Position numbers and translations under genes: made by a program. DNA of 64,000 bases, taken from Christensenellaceae bacterium (GTDB taxonomy: Bacteria > Bacillota > Clostridia > Christensenellales > CAG-138). The notes below the pieces were generated by a model. That model was not told where the DNA came from, did not search any database, and saw only the letters and a list, made by a program, of their open reading frames with translations. Shown here piece by piece: positions 7,860-15,827 of this stretch. Position 1 is the stretch's first letter, and every line of letters begins with the position of its first letter. The stretch spans positions 1 to 64,000 of the forward strand of contig JAISKB010000022.1 in assembly GCA_031261085.1 (NCBI GenBank), read 5' to 3'.

Positions 7860-8882
7860 TTATATATAATCACAGGTAATGATTTTACCCGTGACAGCCG
7901 ACTCCATGATATTCAAAAGAGCCAATACCACATTCGCGCTGTCCTCTAACGATACATAAAAATCTTCGCCGGATTTCAGCTTTTCCAAAAAGCTGCGGAT
8001 GCTCTCGTAGGCAAAACCCTTCATCGACCCGAATACCTGGTTTGCCACGATGCAGTCGCCGGTATCCATGCGGGTATCGCTGGTAACCTTCAACAGGGTA
8101 TTGTTCGAAGCGTCGATATCCAACTTGCCGCATTCGCACACCACATTGAACTTAATATCGTTTACACAGGGGTTCCCGTTTGGCGTAATCCAGCCGTTTT
8201 CCATCTGCGCGATCACGCCGTTTTCATACAGCAGGCTTGCCTGATAAACATCCACGGCATCCACCCCCGCCGCATCCAATACGCCGCGGCTGCTCCTGGC
8301 GAACACCTCTTTTGGACGGCTGTTTAAAAGCCAGTTGAGCGTATCCAGCGAATGGCTCCCCAAAAACCAAAGTATCGAGGACTTGGAAGCCCACTTCAGC
8401 ATATCCGTGGCGACCGAGCGCACGTCGTTCAGGCGGAAATACGCGTTTATCGCCTTGCCGAAGCAGCCGCTGTCCAAAATGCTCTTCGCGTTGTTAAACG
8501 GCGGGCTGAAACGATTGTGCATATCCACCATGACGCGCACCTTGCTTTTGCGAACCGCCTCCACAATTCGATAAACGTCTTCCTTTTCGGTGGCGAGCGG
8601 TTTTTCTATCAGCATATCCATACCGGCGTTTGCGGCATCCACCACGATTTCGGTATGAAGAAAGTCCGGCGTTACGATAGACAGGGCGTCACAGCCCGAT
8701 TTTTCCAACAGCTCTTTGTGGCTGGTATAGATTTTGGGGATTTGAAATTGCGCGGCAAACTCCTTTGCCTTCGCTTCATTCACATCACAAATCGCAACGC
8801 ACTCCACATCCGGGATTTCCTGAAACAATTTCGCGTGCTGCTGCGCCCAAAGGCCCGCGCCCACAATGCCCATTTTAATCAT
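7860..8882 (-). CDS. Gfo/Idh/MocA-family NAD(P)-dependent oxidoreductase
   Basis: A 340-residue dehydrogenase that would oxidise a sugar, inositol or sugar derivative. The N-terminal Rossmann fold has GIVGAGLWA (5-13); EKP (93-95) is the family motif with the conserved Lys; SHSLDTLNW carries the likely catalytic His177. The start chosen is ATG 8882 (MIKMGIVGAG, GGA about 11 nt upstream); a GTG nine bases earlier is too close to AAAGGA to be preferred. It is cotranscribed with the binding protein and the PfkB kinase. In this cluster it is a candidate for the first oxidation, giving a lactone or keto-sugar; substrate and product are inference. Confidence 0.85.
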   Translation of the reverse strand: MIKMGIVGAGLWAQQHAKLFQEIPDVECVAICDVNEAKAKEFAAQFQIPKIYTSHKELLEKSGCDALSIVTPDFLHTEIVVDAANAGMDMLIEKPLATEKEDVYRIVEAVRKSKVRVMVDMHNRFSPPFNNAKSILDSGCFGKAINAYFRLNDVRSVATDMLKWASKSSILWFLGSHSLDTLNWLLNSRPKEVFARSSRGVLDAAGVDAVDVYQASLLYENGVIAQMENGWITPNGNPCVNDIKFNVVCECGKLDIDASNNTLLKVTSDTRMDTGDCIVANQVFGSMKGFAYESIRSFLEKLKSGEDFYVSLEDSANVVLALLNIMESAVTGKIITCDYI

Positions 8883-8911
8883 GTCATGCACTTTCCTTTC
8901 GTTTTTATCCG

Positions 8912-9859
8912 CTAAACGCGATGGGACAGCTGTCCCCTTACCCTTTCATAAAAAGCATCGGCTTCTTTTTTATATGGCATATTCGCGATAACGCCCGGGC
9001 GCATCACCTGCAAGCCCGAAGCCACTGCCGCATATTCCGCGGAGGCCAGTATATCCCCTGTTTCGAGAAAATGTACCGCCAGCGCGGCGTTAAAGCTGTC
9101 TCCCGCCCCCGTGGTGCTCACCGCCTCCACCTTCATGGCGTCAATCTTATAGTCGCCCGTGGGCGTCCTTAGTATGGAGCCTTCTTGCCCCAAGGTAATC
9201 AGCACATTCGGTATCCCGTATCCGGCAAGCTTTGCGAGGGCCATCGGCACATCCAACGGCCGGTTTGGGTCCTGTCCGGTTAAAATGGCCGCTTCCGTCT
9301 CGTTGGGCGTGAGTATCGTAACATATTTTAATAGCTCGGTCGGCATCTCTCGCGCGGGAGCCGGGTTATATATGATGGGAACGCCTGCCCCGCCGCAAAT
9401 CCCCAAAACCGTTTGCAATGCCTCGGGAGAAATCTCATTGGGCAAAAGCACCAAAGCGCTCCCTTCAAGTACCGTTGTATACTTTTTGATTTCCGCCGGG
9501 CCCAAGTCCCGAATCGCGCCCGGATATACATATACGCTACTTTCCTTTGCCGCTGAATTTATCACAAAAGCGCAAGCCGTCTTTTTACCTGGAAACACCT
9601 CGATATAGCGCCCCGTTACCCCTTCGAGCCGCAAATCCTTATCACAGCTCCTTCCAAAGTCGTCGTCGCCAACCGCCGTGATGAAATTCATATGCGCGCC
9701 CAACCGGCTGGCCGCAATCGCTTGGTTATACCCCTTGCCGCCCGGTTCCGTCTCCAGCCCAATTCCCTCCACGGTTTCCCCGATGGTAGGAAAATGCTCC
9801 ACGTCCATCAGCAGCGACATCCCGTAATGGCCCACTACCGTTATTGTTTTTTCTCCCAT
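8912..9859 (-). CDS. Ribokinase-like PfkB-family carbohydrate kinase
   Basis: Phosphorylates a sugar or 2-keto-3-deoxy acid with ATP. The 315-residue protein shows the family signatures: GGKGYNQA (40-47), NPAPA (165-169), PNETEA (185-190) and TTGAGDSFN (249-257) with the catalytic base Asp254 and the anion hole. NPAPA and PNETEA are closest to ribokinase, but a 2-keto-3-deoxygluconate kinase role would fit the aldolase at the head of the cluster. Start ATG 9859, AGGAG about 12 nt upstream. It lies between the hydroxyacid dehydrogenase (7 bp) and the Gfo/Idh gene (20 bp). Confidence 0.87.
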   Translation of the reverse strand: MGEKTITVVGHYGMSLLMDVEHFPTIGETVEGIGLETEPGGKGYNQAIAASRLGAHMNFITAVGDDDFGRSCDKDLRLEGVTGRYIEVFPGKKTACAFVINSAAKESSVYVYPGAIRDLGPAEIKKYTTVLEGSALVLLPNEISPEALQTVLGICGGAGVPIIYNPAPAREMPTELLKYVTILTPNETEAAILTGQDPNRPLDVPMALAKLAGYGIPNVLITLGQEGSILRTPTGDYKIDAMKVEAVSTTGAGDSFNAALAVHFLETGDILASAEYAAVASGLQVMRPGVIANMPYKKEADAFYERVRGQLSHRV

Positions 9860-9866
9860 AGAATGA

Positions 9867-10829
9867 TTACGCTCCTATTGCTTGGATTCTATATGGGCAG
9901 TCCTCGCCGGACAAAACCGCGATTAAATTATCCACCGCCATCTCCTGCATCTTCAGCACCGCTTCTTTTGTATGCGCGCCGGTGTGCGGCGTCGCTACCA
10001 CATTGGGGAGCTGTAAAAGCGGCGAGGCGGATGGGGGTTCCGTTTCAAAAGCATCCAAGCCCAGCCCGCCCAGCTTTCCTGTTTTTAGCGCGTTAAAGAC
10101 GGCGGCCTCCTCCACAATCCCGCCCCGGGAGGCGTTGATCAGCAGCGCGCCGTCTTTTAGGAGGCCAATCGTATCGGCATTGATCAGATTTTTCGTTTCA
10201 TCGTTAAGCGGCAGATGGATGCTGATAATATCCGCTTTTTGCAGCAGCCCCTGCATCGTTTCGATTTGTATCCCTTCCCTTTCGCAAAACGCGCGGTCTA
10301 TAAAAGGGTCGTATGCCACAACTGCCATGCCAAACCCCATACAGCATTTTGCCAAACGCTTGCCGATTGCGCCCAAGCCGAGTATGCCTATTGTTTTCCC
10401 GCCAAGCTCCATGCCTTGGTGGCGTTCCCAGTTGCCCTCTTTTGTGCTTTGGTGCAATCGTGGGATTGCCCTTGCCAAGCTCAAAATCAGCCCAAACGCA
10501 AGCTCCGCCACCGCCTGCGCGTTTGCCCCCGGCGTATTCGTCACCGCTATGGCGTGCAGGGCAGCCGCTTTTAAGTCCACACGATCCATACCCGTACCAT
10601 ATCGTGAAATCACCCGCAAGCTCGGGCAGGCGCTTAGCACCTTTTCGGAAATTTGATCCAGCCCGGCAATATAGCCGTCGCACCCTTGTAAAAGCGGAAT
10701 CAGCTCATCCTCCGTCAGGGGCCTGCCAAACGGGTTGAACACCAGCTCGTCGGCAAAGCCCCGCAGGCGCAGCAGGCCCGGCGTATCGTCGTCTTTTTTT
10801 ATCGAGGTTGGAGTCACGAGTATCTTCAT
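9867..10829 (-). CDS. D-2-hydroxyacid dehydrogenase (phosphoglycerate-dehydrogenase-like)
   Basis: NAD-dependent oxidation/reduction of a 2-hydroxy/2-keto acid. In the 320-residue chain the cofactor domain begins with GILGLGAIG (148-156). The catalytic triad of the family is visible: Arg234 in NASRGGIV, Glu263 in DAFETEP, His281 in TPHTGAH. There is no C-terminal ACT domain, so it is the short form and not a serine-pathway enzyme under feedback control. Start ATG 10829 with GAGGAGC. Its place in a sugar-acid cluster suggests action on a sugar acid or its cleavage product; the substrate is not identifiable. Confidence 0.85.
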   Translation of the reverse strand: MKILVTPTSIKKDDDTPGLLRLRGFADELVFNPFGRPLTEDELIPLLQGCDGYIAGLDQISEKVLSACPSLRVISRYGTGMDRVDLKAAALHAIAVTNTPGANAQAVAELAFGLILSLARAIPRLHQSTKEGNWERHQGMELGGKTIGILGLGAIGKRLAKCCMGFGMAVVAYDPFIDRAFCEREGIQIETMQGLLQKADIISIHLPLNDETKNLINADTIGLLKDGALLINASRGGIVEEAAVFNALKTGKLGGLGLDAFETEPPSASPLLQLPNVVATPHTGAHTKEAVLKMQEMAVDNLIAVLSGEDCPYRIQAIGA

Positions 10830-10864
10830 TTCAGCGCTCCTCGTATTCTACCATATATGCTTCA

Positions 10865-11812
10865 TTATGCCCGCTTTGCGGCTTCGCTCAGCAGCGTCAG
10901 CATGGCGTCATCTATGCGGATATGAAAAACCTCCGCAATAACCTGCGTCCACCCATGGATAAAATAGACCCACCCGTCCTCTACGGTTAAATTTCTGCTG
11001 CTTTGCTGTGCGTTGGCTTGATCCAAAAAAACGAGATTGCCGCGGTAATTCAATTCCCACGCAAGGCTGCTCTCGGGGAAATTCCCCTGATTGGTGATGG
11101 GAGAACCCGGGGCATCCTTACCTAGGCCCGTCGCGTTTACAACCAGCGAAAAAGGCGGCAGCGCGGCCATAACCTTGTCATTATCCGCGGGCAGCGGGCC
11201 CAGCACATAAGCCAGCGCGGTTCTATCCGCAACGTTTTTTAATAGCTTTTCGGCGGATAAAAGCCGTGGGAGGCTTCGGTTGGCAATCGTAATTTTTTGG
11301 GGAACATTGCCCTGCTCCATAAACCTATCTTGCGTTAAATATAACGTAATCGCAAGGGAACTGCCCCCGGCGCCCATCAGCAAAACTTCCCCGCCGTGCG
11401 TTTTCCAAAAATTGGCGGGCACAAAATTCTCCAAGGCCAACCCGCTGGAAATCGGGTCCTTCGCGTGCGCGCACAGCCTGCCGTCTTTTTTTGAAATGCT
11501 GGAGCACTCGTTGAGCTGCCGCGCATATGGATCCACATAGTCGAATTTATCCTTGCAGGAATCGTACAGGTCGATTTTATGCGTTGTAACAAGCGCCCCC
11601 AACGAAAGCGGATCGTTCGCGATAAATTCCACCGCCTCCCTATAATGCTCCGCGGGCGCGTGAAGCGGGAAATCAATACCCTTGATGTCCACATCGCCCA
11701 GGCCAAGAAGCTTTGCCCACTCCGGGAACACCTTCATTATGGAGGACTTCGCTGTCGTCACACCAATAAAGTAAAGTGTCGGTTTTATAGCAGACTCATA
11801 CTTTCTGTTCAC
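10865..11812 (-). CDS. Shikimate/quinate dehydrogenase-like protein
   Basis: 315 residues with the two-domain fold of shikimate dehydrogenases: LGALVTTHK (71-79) replaces the usual NVTxPxK and keeps the catalytic Lys79; AHAKD (115-119) keeps the catalytic Asp119; VLLMGAGGSS (143-152) is the NAD(P) loop; VVNATGLG follows. The substrate-side sequence is far from AroE, and the neighbours are sugar genes, so it probably oxidises a cyclic polyol or sugar acid rather than shikimate. The start is a GTG at 11812, 4 nt after AGGGGAG. It is the first gene behind the promoter at 11863-11891. Confidence 0.7.
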   Translation of the reverse strand: MNRKYESAIKPTLYFIGVTTAKSSIMKVFPEWAKLLGLGDVDIKGIDFPLHAPAEHYREAVEFIANDPLSLGALVTTHKIDLYDSCKDKFDYVDPYARQLNECSSISKKDGRLCAHAKDPISSGLALENFVPANFWKTHGGEVLLMGAGGSSLAITLYLTQDRFMEQGNVPQKITIANRSLPRLLSAEKLLKNVADRTALAYVLGPLPADNDKVMAALPPFSLVVNATGLGKDAPGSPITNQGNFPESSLAWELNYRGNLVFLDQANAQQSSRNLTVEDGWVYFIHGWTQVIAEVFHIRIDDAMLTLLSEAAKRA

Positions 11813-11846
11813 GAGGCTCCCCTTTGCTATGCTGAATTTCGTTCTT

Positions 11847-11866
11847 GATATGTTATGACATTATTA
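11847..11866 (+). promoter_or_regulatory. Shared 20-bp operator-like site, copy 1
   Basis: GATATGTTATGACATTATTA, with inner dyad ATGT-N4-ACAT. It matches 18 of 20 positions of the site at 14215-14234 (read on the opposite strand). It overlaps the -10 box of the promoter at 11863-11891, where a bound repressor would block initiation. The likely binder is the GntR-UTRA protein encoded in the same cluster. Confidence 0.6.
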
Positions 11867-11891
11867 TATTATAATATAAGTACATTGGCAA
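11863..11891 (-). promoter_or_regulatory. Sigma-A-like promoter of the second sugar transcript
   Basis: On the minus strand TTGCCA (11891-11886), a 17-nt spacer and a perfect TATAAT (11868-11863). It drives the shikimate-dehydrogenase-like gene and the genes after it through nagB. The operator-like site overlaps the -10 box. Confidence 0.6.
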
Positions 11892-11942
11892 GTAAATTAT
11901 TTGAAGATATTTTAAAAACCCACAATCAGGACGGCGGCTCCG

Positions 11943-12524
11943 TTATCTCCACCTCGGGTTGTCGATGAGCGTAGGCTTCCCATCACGCTCCACCAACAGC
12001 TTGCGGTACCCTTTTGTTTCGATTGTGCCGTAATCGTGCCCCGCGTCCCCTCGAAAAACAAAGAATGTAACCAGCGTCTCCTTGCCGGTGTTAATGCTGC
12101 GGTGCGCGTAGCGAGGGGGCACATACAGCGCCTGCCCCGGCGTCAGCTCGTGCAGTATCGTATCCCCCTCGGGGCTTTCGGTCAGCATCGCGCCCTTGCC
12201 CGCCATGCAGTAATACACCTCGGAGGTATCTAAAATCGTATGAAAATGACCCTTGGTCATGTAGTATTCATCGCCCACTTTGCCCGCGTATATTATGGAC
12301 GTGCCAAACGCCAAATCCCCCGCACTTTGCGGCGCGCCCAGCTCGTAAAATTCGTAGATCAGCGGGTCTTCGTTTTGTATCGCGGCTTGCGCAGCCGCTG
12401 TGTCAAAATACATATCGCCCATTTGGGACAGCCGGCGCGCAGTTGCTTCCACCCCTTGTGATCTGCCGTTTTGCAGCGAAAAATCCAGCGAAAAGCCGCG
12501 TGTCCAGTCGAGTGAAGCTGCCAT
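11943..12524 (-). CDS. Cupin-type glucose-6-phosphate isomerase
   Basis: Interconverts aldose and ketose 6-phosphates using a metal-bound cupin, unrelated to the common Pgi fold. The 193-residue protein contains TSIIYAGKVGDEYYMTKGHFH, close to archaeal/bacterial cupin isomerases. The metal ligands are all visible: His93 and His95 (GHFH), Glu102 (SEVYYC) and His141 (PRYAHR). Start ATG 12524 after TAAGGAG. It is third in the first sugar transcript, after the phosphotriesterase-family gene. With the aldolase and kinase it suggests a phosphorylated hexose intermediate; the real sugar could differ from glucose. Confidence 0.85.
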   Translation of the reverse strand: MAASLDWTRGFSLDFSLQNGRSQGVEATARRLSQMGDMYFDTAAAQAAIQNEDPLIYEFYELGAPQSAGDLAFGTSIIYAGKVGDEYYMTKGHFHTILDTSEVYYCMAGKGAMLTESPEGDTILHELTPGQALYVPPRYAHRSINTGKETLVTFFVFRGDAGHDYGTIETKGYRKLLVERDGKPTLIDNPRWR

Positions 12525-12564
12525 GATGTGTATCTCCTTACCTGTATCATTCCTGCGCGGGCAA

Positions 12565-13509
12565 TTAAAAGGAAAATATCCGCGCGGGGTTGGCGTAAAA
12601 AATTTTTTGAATCGCGTCTTCTTCTACACCGCATTGACGAAGCTGCGGCAAAAAATGTGTTTGTATGTAGCTTAGCCCCGGAGCCCCGCCATATGCCTTA
12701 ATGCGCCGCTTGGTGACATCCAGGCCCATGAGCAGCCGGCCGGCATGCCCCGCTTGGAGCAAGCACTGCACGATTTCGACCTCGCGCGCATCGCTGTGAT
12801 ATTTTTCACGGGCAATGGTATCGTATTCCAGCGTGATTCCCCGTTCACAAAGCAGTGTGTGCACGCTCATATCCGGCACCGCGCGATCCATGTGGCAAAA
12901 TATCACGCGGGAGAGATTTACGCCTTGCCGCGCCAAAAAATTCGCCGGTATTTGCACATCGCTCCCCGGTTCTATATGCACCATCAGCGGGGCGCCGGTC
13001 GCAACCGCCGCGCTCGCCGCCGCCGCAAACAGCTTGCGATACTGGGCGTGAAACGGGCCCGCGCCCAAGGCGGCTTTAATCTGCCCGGCCTTGATATCGC
13101 TGCGGCACGCAGGGAAAGCCGCGTCGCCATCCAAATACATGCCGCTGCGCAGTTCCGTGCAAAACAAGTCCGTCAGTTGCTTTTCATCCCGTGTGAAAAT
13201 CCAGTGATCGGCGGGGTAGAATTCCATTTTATGGAAGCCGGTGGACGCGATAACATGCACACCGCTTTTTTCGGAAAGCCTGCGCAGAGCCGCGGCGCCG
13301 CGGCCGCATCCGACCGGCTGCGCGTCAACCACCGCGCCGCCCCCCGCCGCTTTAAATTCGAGCAGCTCCCGCAGGGTAAGGTCTTCATCATCGATGCGCA
13401 GCGCAGGGTTTATACGCGCGCTTTGCCCATCCAATATGCACAGATGCTCATGACTGTGGCAAAAGCCCAGCGCTTCGGGCGGTATCAGGCCGCATACCGT
13501 ATGAATCAC
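12565..13509 (-). CDS. Phosphotriesterase-family metallohydrolase (putative lactonase)
   Basis: A binuclear metal TIM-barrel hydrolase of 314 residues. Ligands line up with the PTE family: His20 and His22 (HSHEH), Lys145 (AGQIKAALG, the carboxylated Lys position), His178 (LMVHIEPG), His206 (VIFCHMD) and Asp264 (LMGLDVTKR). Natural activities in this family include sugar lactonases. Next to a sugar dehydrogenase and a KDPG-type aldolase, opening of a sugar lactone is the most economical role, but this is inference. The start is GTG 13509, 9 bp after the aldolase stop, with a poor ribosome site, so translation may be coupled. Confidence 0.78.
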   Translation of the reverse strand: MIHTVCGLIPPEALGFCHSHEHLCILDGQSARINPALRIDDEDLTLRELLEFKAAGGGAVVDAQPVGCGRGAAALRRLSEKSGVHVIASTGFHKMEFYPADHWIFTRDEKQLTDLFCTELRSGMYLDGDAAFPACRSDIKAGQIKAALGAGPFHAQYRKLFAAAASAAVATGAPLMVHIEPGSDVQIPANFLARQGVNLSRVIFCHMDRAVPDMSVHTLLCERGITLEYDTIAREKYHSDAREVEIVQCLLQAGHAGRLLMGLDVTKRRIKAYGGAPGLSYIQTHFLPQLRQCGVEEDAIQKIFYANPARIFSF

Positions 13510-13518
13510 CGGGGTGGC

Positions 13519-14148
13519 CTATGGGTTCACCAGCTTCACCGCCGTTTGGGTGAGCGCTGTGATTGCATCGAACTTCCGCTCCGCAATCAGCTCGGGTTTC
13601 ACCATCCAACTGCCGCCGCAAGCGATGATTTTGGGGAATGCGAGATATTCTAAAATATTCTTTTCGGAAACGCCGCCCGTCGGCAAAAAGCGCATGTTTG
13701 GGAAGGGAGCGGCCAGCGCCTTGATTGTGGCCACCCCACCAAACTGGGCGGCTGGGAAAAACTTGGCCACATGGAGATCGTACTCCATCAGCCACATCAG
13801 CTCCGACGGGGTGCACGCACCAGGGAATATGGGGAGGCCCTTACCCACGCACCATTTTGTCACGGTATGGGAAAAGCCCGCCGTCACGATGAACCGCGCG
13901 CCCGCGCCAAAGGCGCGTTCCGCCTGCTCGGTATTCATGACGGTGCCCGCCCCCACCAGCATATCAGGGCAGGCCTTTACTATGCGGCGAATGCTCTCCT
14001 CGGCAGCGTCTGTGCGGAACGTGATTTCGCCCACGGGCAGGCCGCCGTCTATCAGCGCATCGGCCAGCGGCGCAGCGTCATCCGCGCTGTGCAGCGTAAT
14101 CACCGGGATTATTTTGTGCTTTGCCACTTGCTCGTTAATATTGTTCAT
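13519..14148 (-). CDS. eda: KDPG/KHG-type aldolase
   Basis: Class I aldolase that cleaves 2-keto-3-deoxy-6-phosphogluconate (or 4-hydroxy-2-oxoglutarate) to pyruvate and an aldehyde such as glyceraldehyde 3-phosphate. The 209-residue size is typical. Key residues: Glu41 and Arg45 in GEITFRT, Schiff-base Lys129 in HVAKFFPA, phosphate loop around TGGVSE. Start ATG 14148 with GGAGAAGC. It is the first gene after the promoter at 14246-14275, so the cluster is headed by its final carbon-splitting step. A paralogue acting on an amino- or deoxy-sugar acid is possible. Confidence 0.87.
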   Translation of the reverse strand: MNNINEQVAKHKIIPVITLHSADDAAPLADALIDGGLPVGEITFRTDAAEESIRRIVKACPDMLVGAGTVMNTEQAERAFGAGARFIVTAGFSHTVTKWCVGKGLPIFPGACTPSELMWLMEYDLHVAKFFPAAQFGGVATIKALAAPFPNMRFLPTGGVSEKNILEYLAFPKIIACGGSWMVKPELIAERKFDAITALTQTAVKLVNP

Positions 14149-14214
14149 ATTTGCTTCTCCATTCGTTCGCGCTTGCCCGGCATTGTATATGCATGGATGA
14201 TCCGTTTATATTTG

Positions 14215-14234
14215 TCATAATGTCATTACATATC
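14215..14234 (-). promoter_or_regulatory. Shared 20-bp operator-like site, copy 2
   Basis: On the minus strand GATATGTAATGACATTATGA, differing from the site at 11847-11866 at only two positions. It lies 12 bp downstream of the -10 box of the aldolase promoter, where a repressor would block elongation or initiation. Confidence 0.6.
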
Positions 14235-14245
14235 GACTTATATAC

Positions 14246-14275
14246 ATGTTACACAACTACACAGCGCTTTGTCAA
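14246..14275 (-). promoter_or_regulatory. Sigma-A-like promoter of the aldolase transcript
   Basis: Minus strand: consensus TTGACA (14275-14270), 18-nt spacer, TAACAT (14251-14246). It reads into the aldolase, phosphotriesterase-family and isomerase genes. Confidence 0.6.
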
Positions 14276-14310
14276 TATCATTTTAAGCGAAATGGGGTTT
14301 TACCCCAAAT

Positions 14311-14369
14311 AAAAAGCAACCGCGAACACCTCGCCGAATAGTATTGGCTTGGGGTTCGCATTTGCTTTG
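14311..14369 (-). terminator. Intrinsic terminator of the purine amidohydrolase/importer transcript
   Basis: On the minus strand the arms AAAGCAA-GCGAAC and GTTCGC-GG-TTGCTTT pair with a small internal loop and the downstream arm ends in TTTTTATT. It separates the purine transcript from the sugar promoter. A second small hairpin, GGGG-TTTTA-CCCC, follows at 14294-14306. Confidence 0.7.
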
Positions 14370-14401
14370 GAACTCTTATAACTCCCTAATGGCCGTGCGC
14401 C

Positions 14402-15793
14402 TTACGCCTGCCACACATGCCCGGCGCCGCGGTTGCTGATGCCGGCGCGGGCAGCCAGCGCATCAGCCGTTTGCTGCGCGCGCTGCAAAAATGCGCGTTC
14501 GTCTGCCACGGCGCATATCGCGCCATCGCGCAGCACAAACTCGCCATCCACCAGCACGCTTTGGATATTTTGCATGGTGCTGCTGTATACCAGTGTGGAT
14601 ACGGGGTTGTGCAGGGGGATGGCCTTAGGCGAAGCTTGTGGGTCAAACAATACGATGTCGGCTTTCTTGCCCGGCTCCAAAGAGCCTATCTCATCTTGCA
14701 TACCCAGGGCGCGCGCACCATCTATCGTGGCCATTTCCAATACCTTTTCGGCGCTGATGACAGTGGGATTGCAGGTATGTACCTTCTGCAGCAACGCGGT
14801 GGTTTTCATGAGCTCAAGCATATCCTGCCCGTTGTTGCTGGCGGCGCCATCCACACCCAAGCCCACGGTCACGCCGGCGCGCAGCATGGCGGGTATAGGC
14901 GCCACGCCAGAAGAAAGGTACATGTTGCTCACCGCGTTGTGAGATACCTTTAAGTCATATTCGGCCGAGCGGGCAATATCCAGCTCGTTGAGGTAAACAC
15001 AGTGCACCATCAGCACATTGGGGCCGAGGATGCCAAGCTTTTGCAGGCAGTCCGTGCTGGCGCAGCCGTGCTGCTTTTCGGTGAATTCACGATCGGATAC
15101 GGTTTCGCACACATGCACGGTGAAGCCGGCGTGATAGTGATTGACGATTTCCCACAGCCGCGTAAGCAGTGCCCCAGTGGTACTCCACAGCGCAGCGGGC
15201 GCGGCCCAAATGCGTATGCGCCCGTTTTCGGTGTTGTGATAGCGGTCGAACAAGCGCACAAGGTCGCGCTCCACCTGAGCAGGCGTTTGCATGATCTCGG
15301 GGCACACGCCCAATTCCTCCCCGGCATCCATACAGCCGCGGCCCAATATGCCGCGCACCCTCAGCTTGGCATAGGCCTGTGCAATGCCGTCGCTAAGCCC
15401 TTCAACGGGGTGCGGATACATATAATCCACCGTGGTGGTGATGCCGCTGCGCAAGCCCTCCATGCAGCCGAGCATAGCGGCTACATAGGTGTCTTCAGGC
15501 TGCAGATAACTGGCGGCGGGGAATGTCATGGTGCACAGCCAGTCTGTAAGCGCCATGTCATCGCCCAAGCCCTTGAGCAAATTTTGAAACAAATGCGTAT
15601 GCGTGTTGATAAACCCGGGGAACAATACACGCCCGCCGCAATCTATCACTTCTGTTGCCGAAGCGGCCTGCTGCGGGCTTATGCCGCCCACGGCGACGAT
15701 GTGGTCGCCCTCGATGAGCAAGTCCTCGCCAAACAACACCCTGCGCTTTGCATCCACCGTCACGATGGTAGCATTTTTAAACAAGCGAATCAT
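14402..15793 (-). CDS. TRZ/ATZ-family amidohydrolase (guanine/purine deaminase-like)
   Basis: Metal-dependent deaminase of 463 residues, likely removing an amino group from a purine or related base. Family residues are intact: His65/His67 (THTHLF), His227 and Glu230 (TVHVCET), His264 (MVHCVYL), His285 (SHNAVSN) and Asp315 (LGVDG). The sequence resembles bacterial S-adenosylhomocysteine/atrazine-type deaminases as well as guanine deaminases, so the base is uncertain. Start ATG 15793 with TGGAGGTAC. It follows the fused molybdenum hydroxylase by 34 bp in the same transcript as the nucleoside importer, pointing to purine use. Confidence 0.82.
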   Translation of the reverse strand: MIRLFKNATIVTVDAKRRVLFGEDLLIEGDHIVAVGGISPQQAASATEVIDCGGRVLFPGFINTHTHLFQNLLKGLGDDMALTDWLCTMTFPAASYLQPEDTYVAAMLGCMEGLRSGITTTVDYMYPHPVEGLSDGIAQAYAKLRVRGILGRGCMDAGEELGVCPEIMQTPAQVERDLVRLFDRYHNTENGRIRIWAAPAALWSTTGALLTRLWEIVNHYHAGFTVHVCETVSDREFTEKQHGCASTDCLQKLGILGPNVLMVHCVYLNELDIARSAEYDLKVSHNAVSNMYLSSGVAPIPAMLRAGVTVGLGVDGAASNNGQDMLELMKTTALLQKVHTCNPTVISAEKVLEMATIDGARALGMQDEIGSLEPGKKADIVLFDPQASPKAIPLHNPVSTLVYSSTMQNIQSVLVDGEFVLRDGAICAVADERAFLQRAQQTADALAARAGISNRGAGHVWQA

Positions 15794-15827
15794 GCTGTAC
15801 CTCCAAAAGCTTAAATGAGCCTTTACG

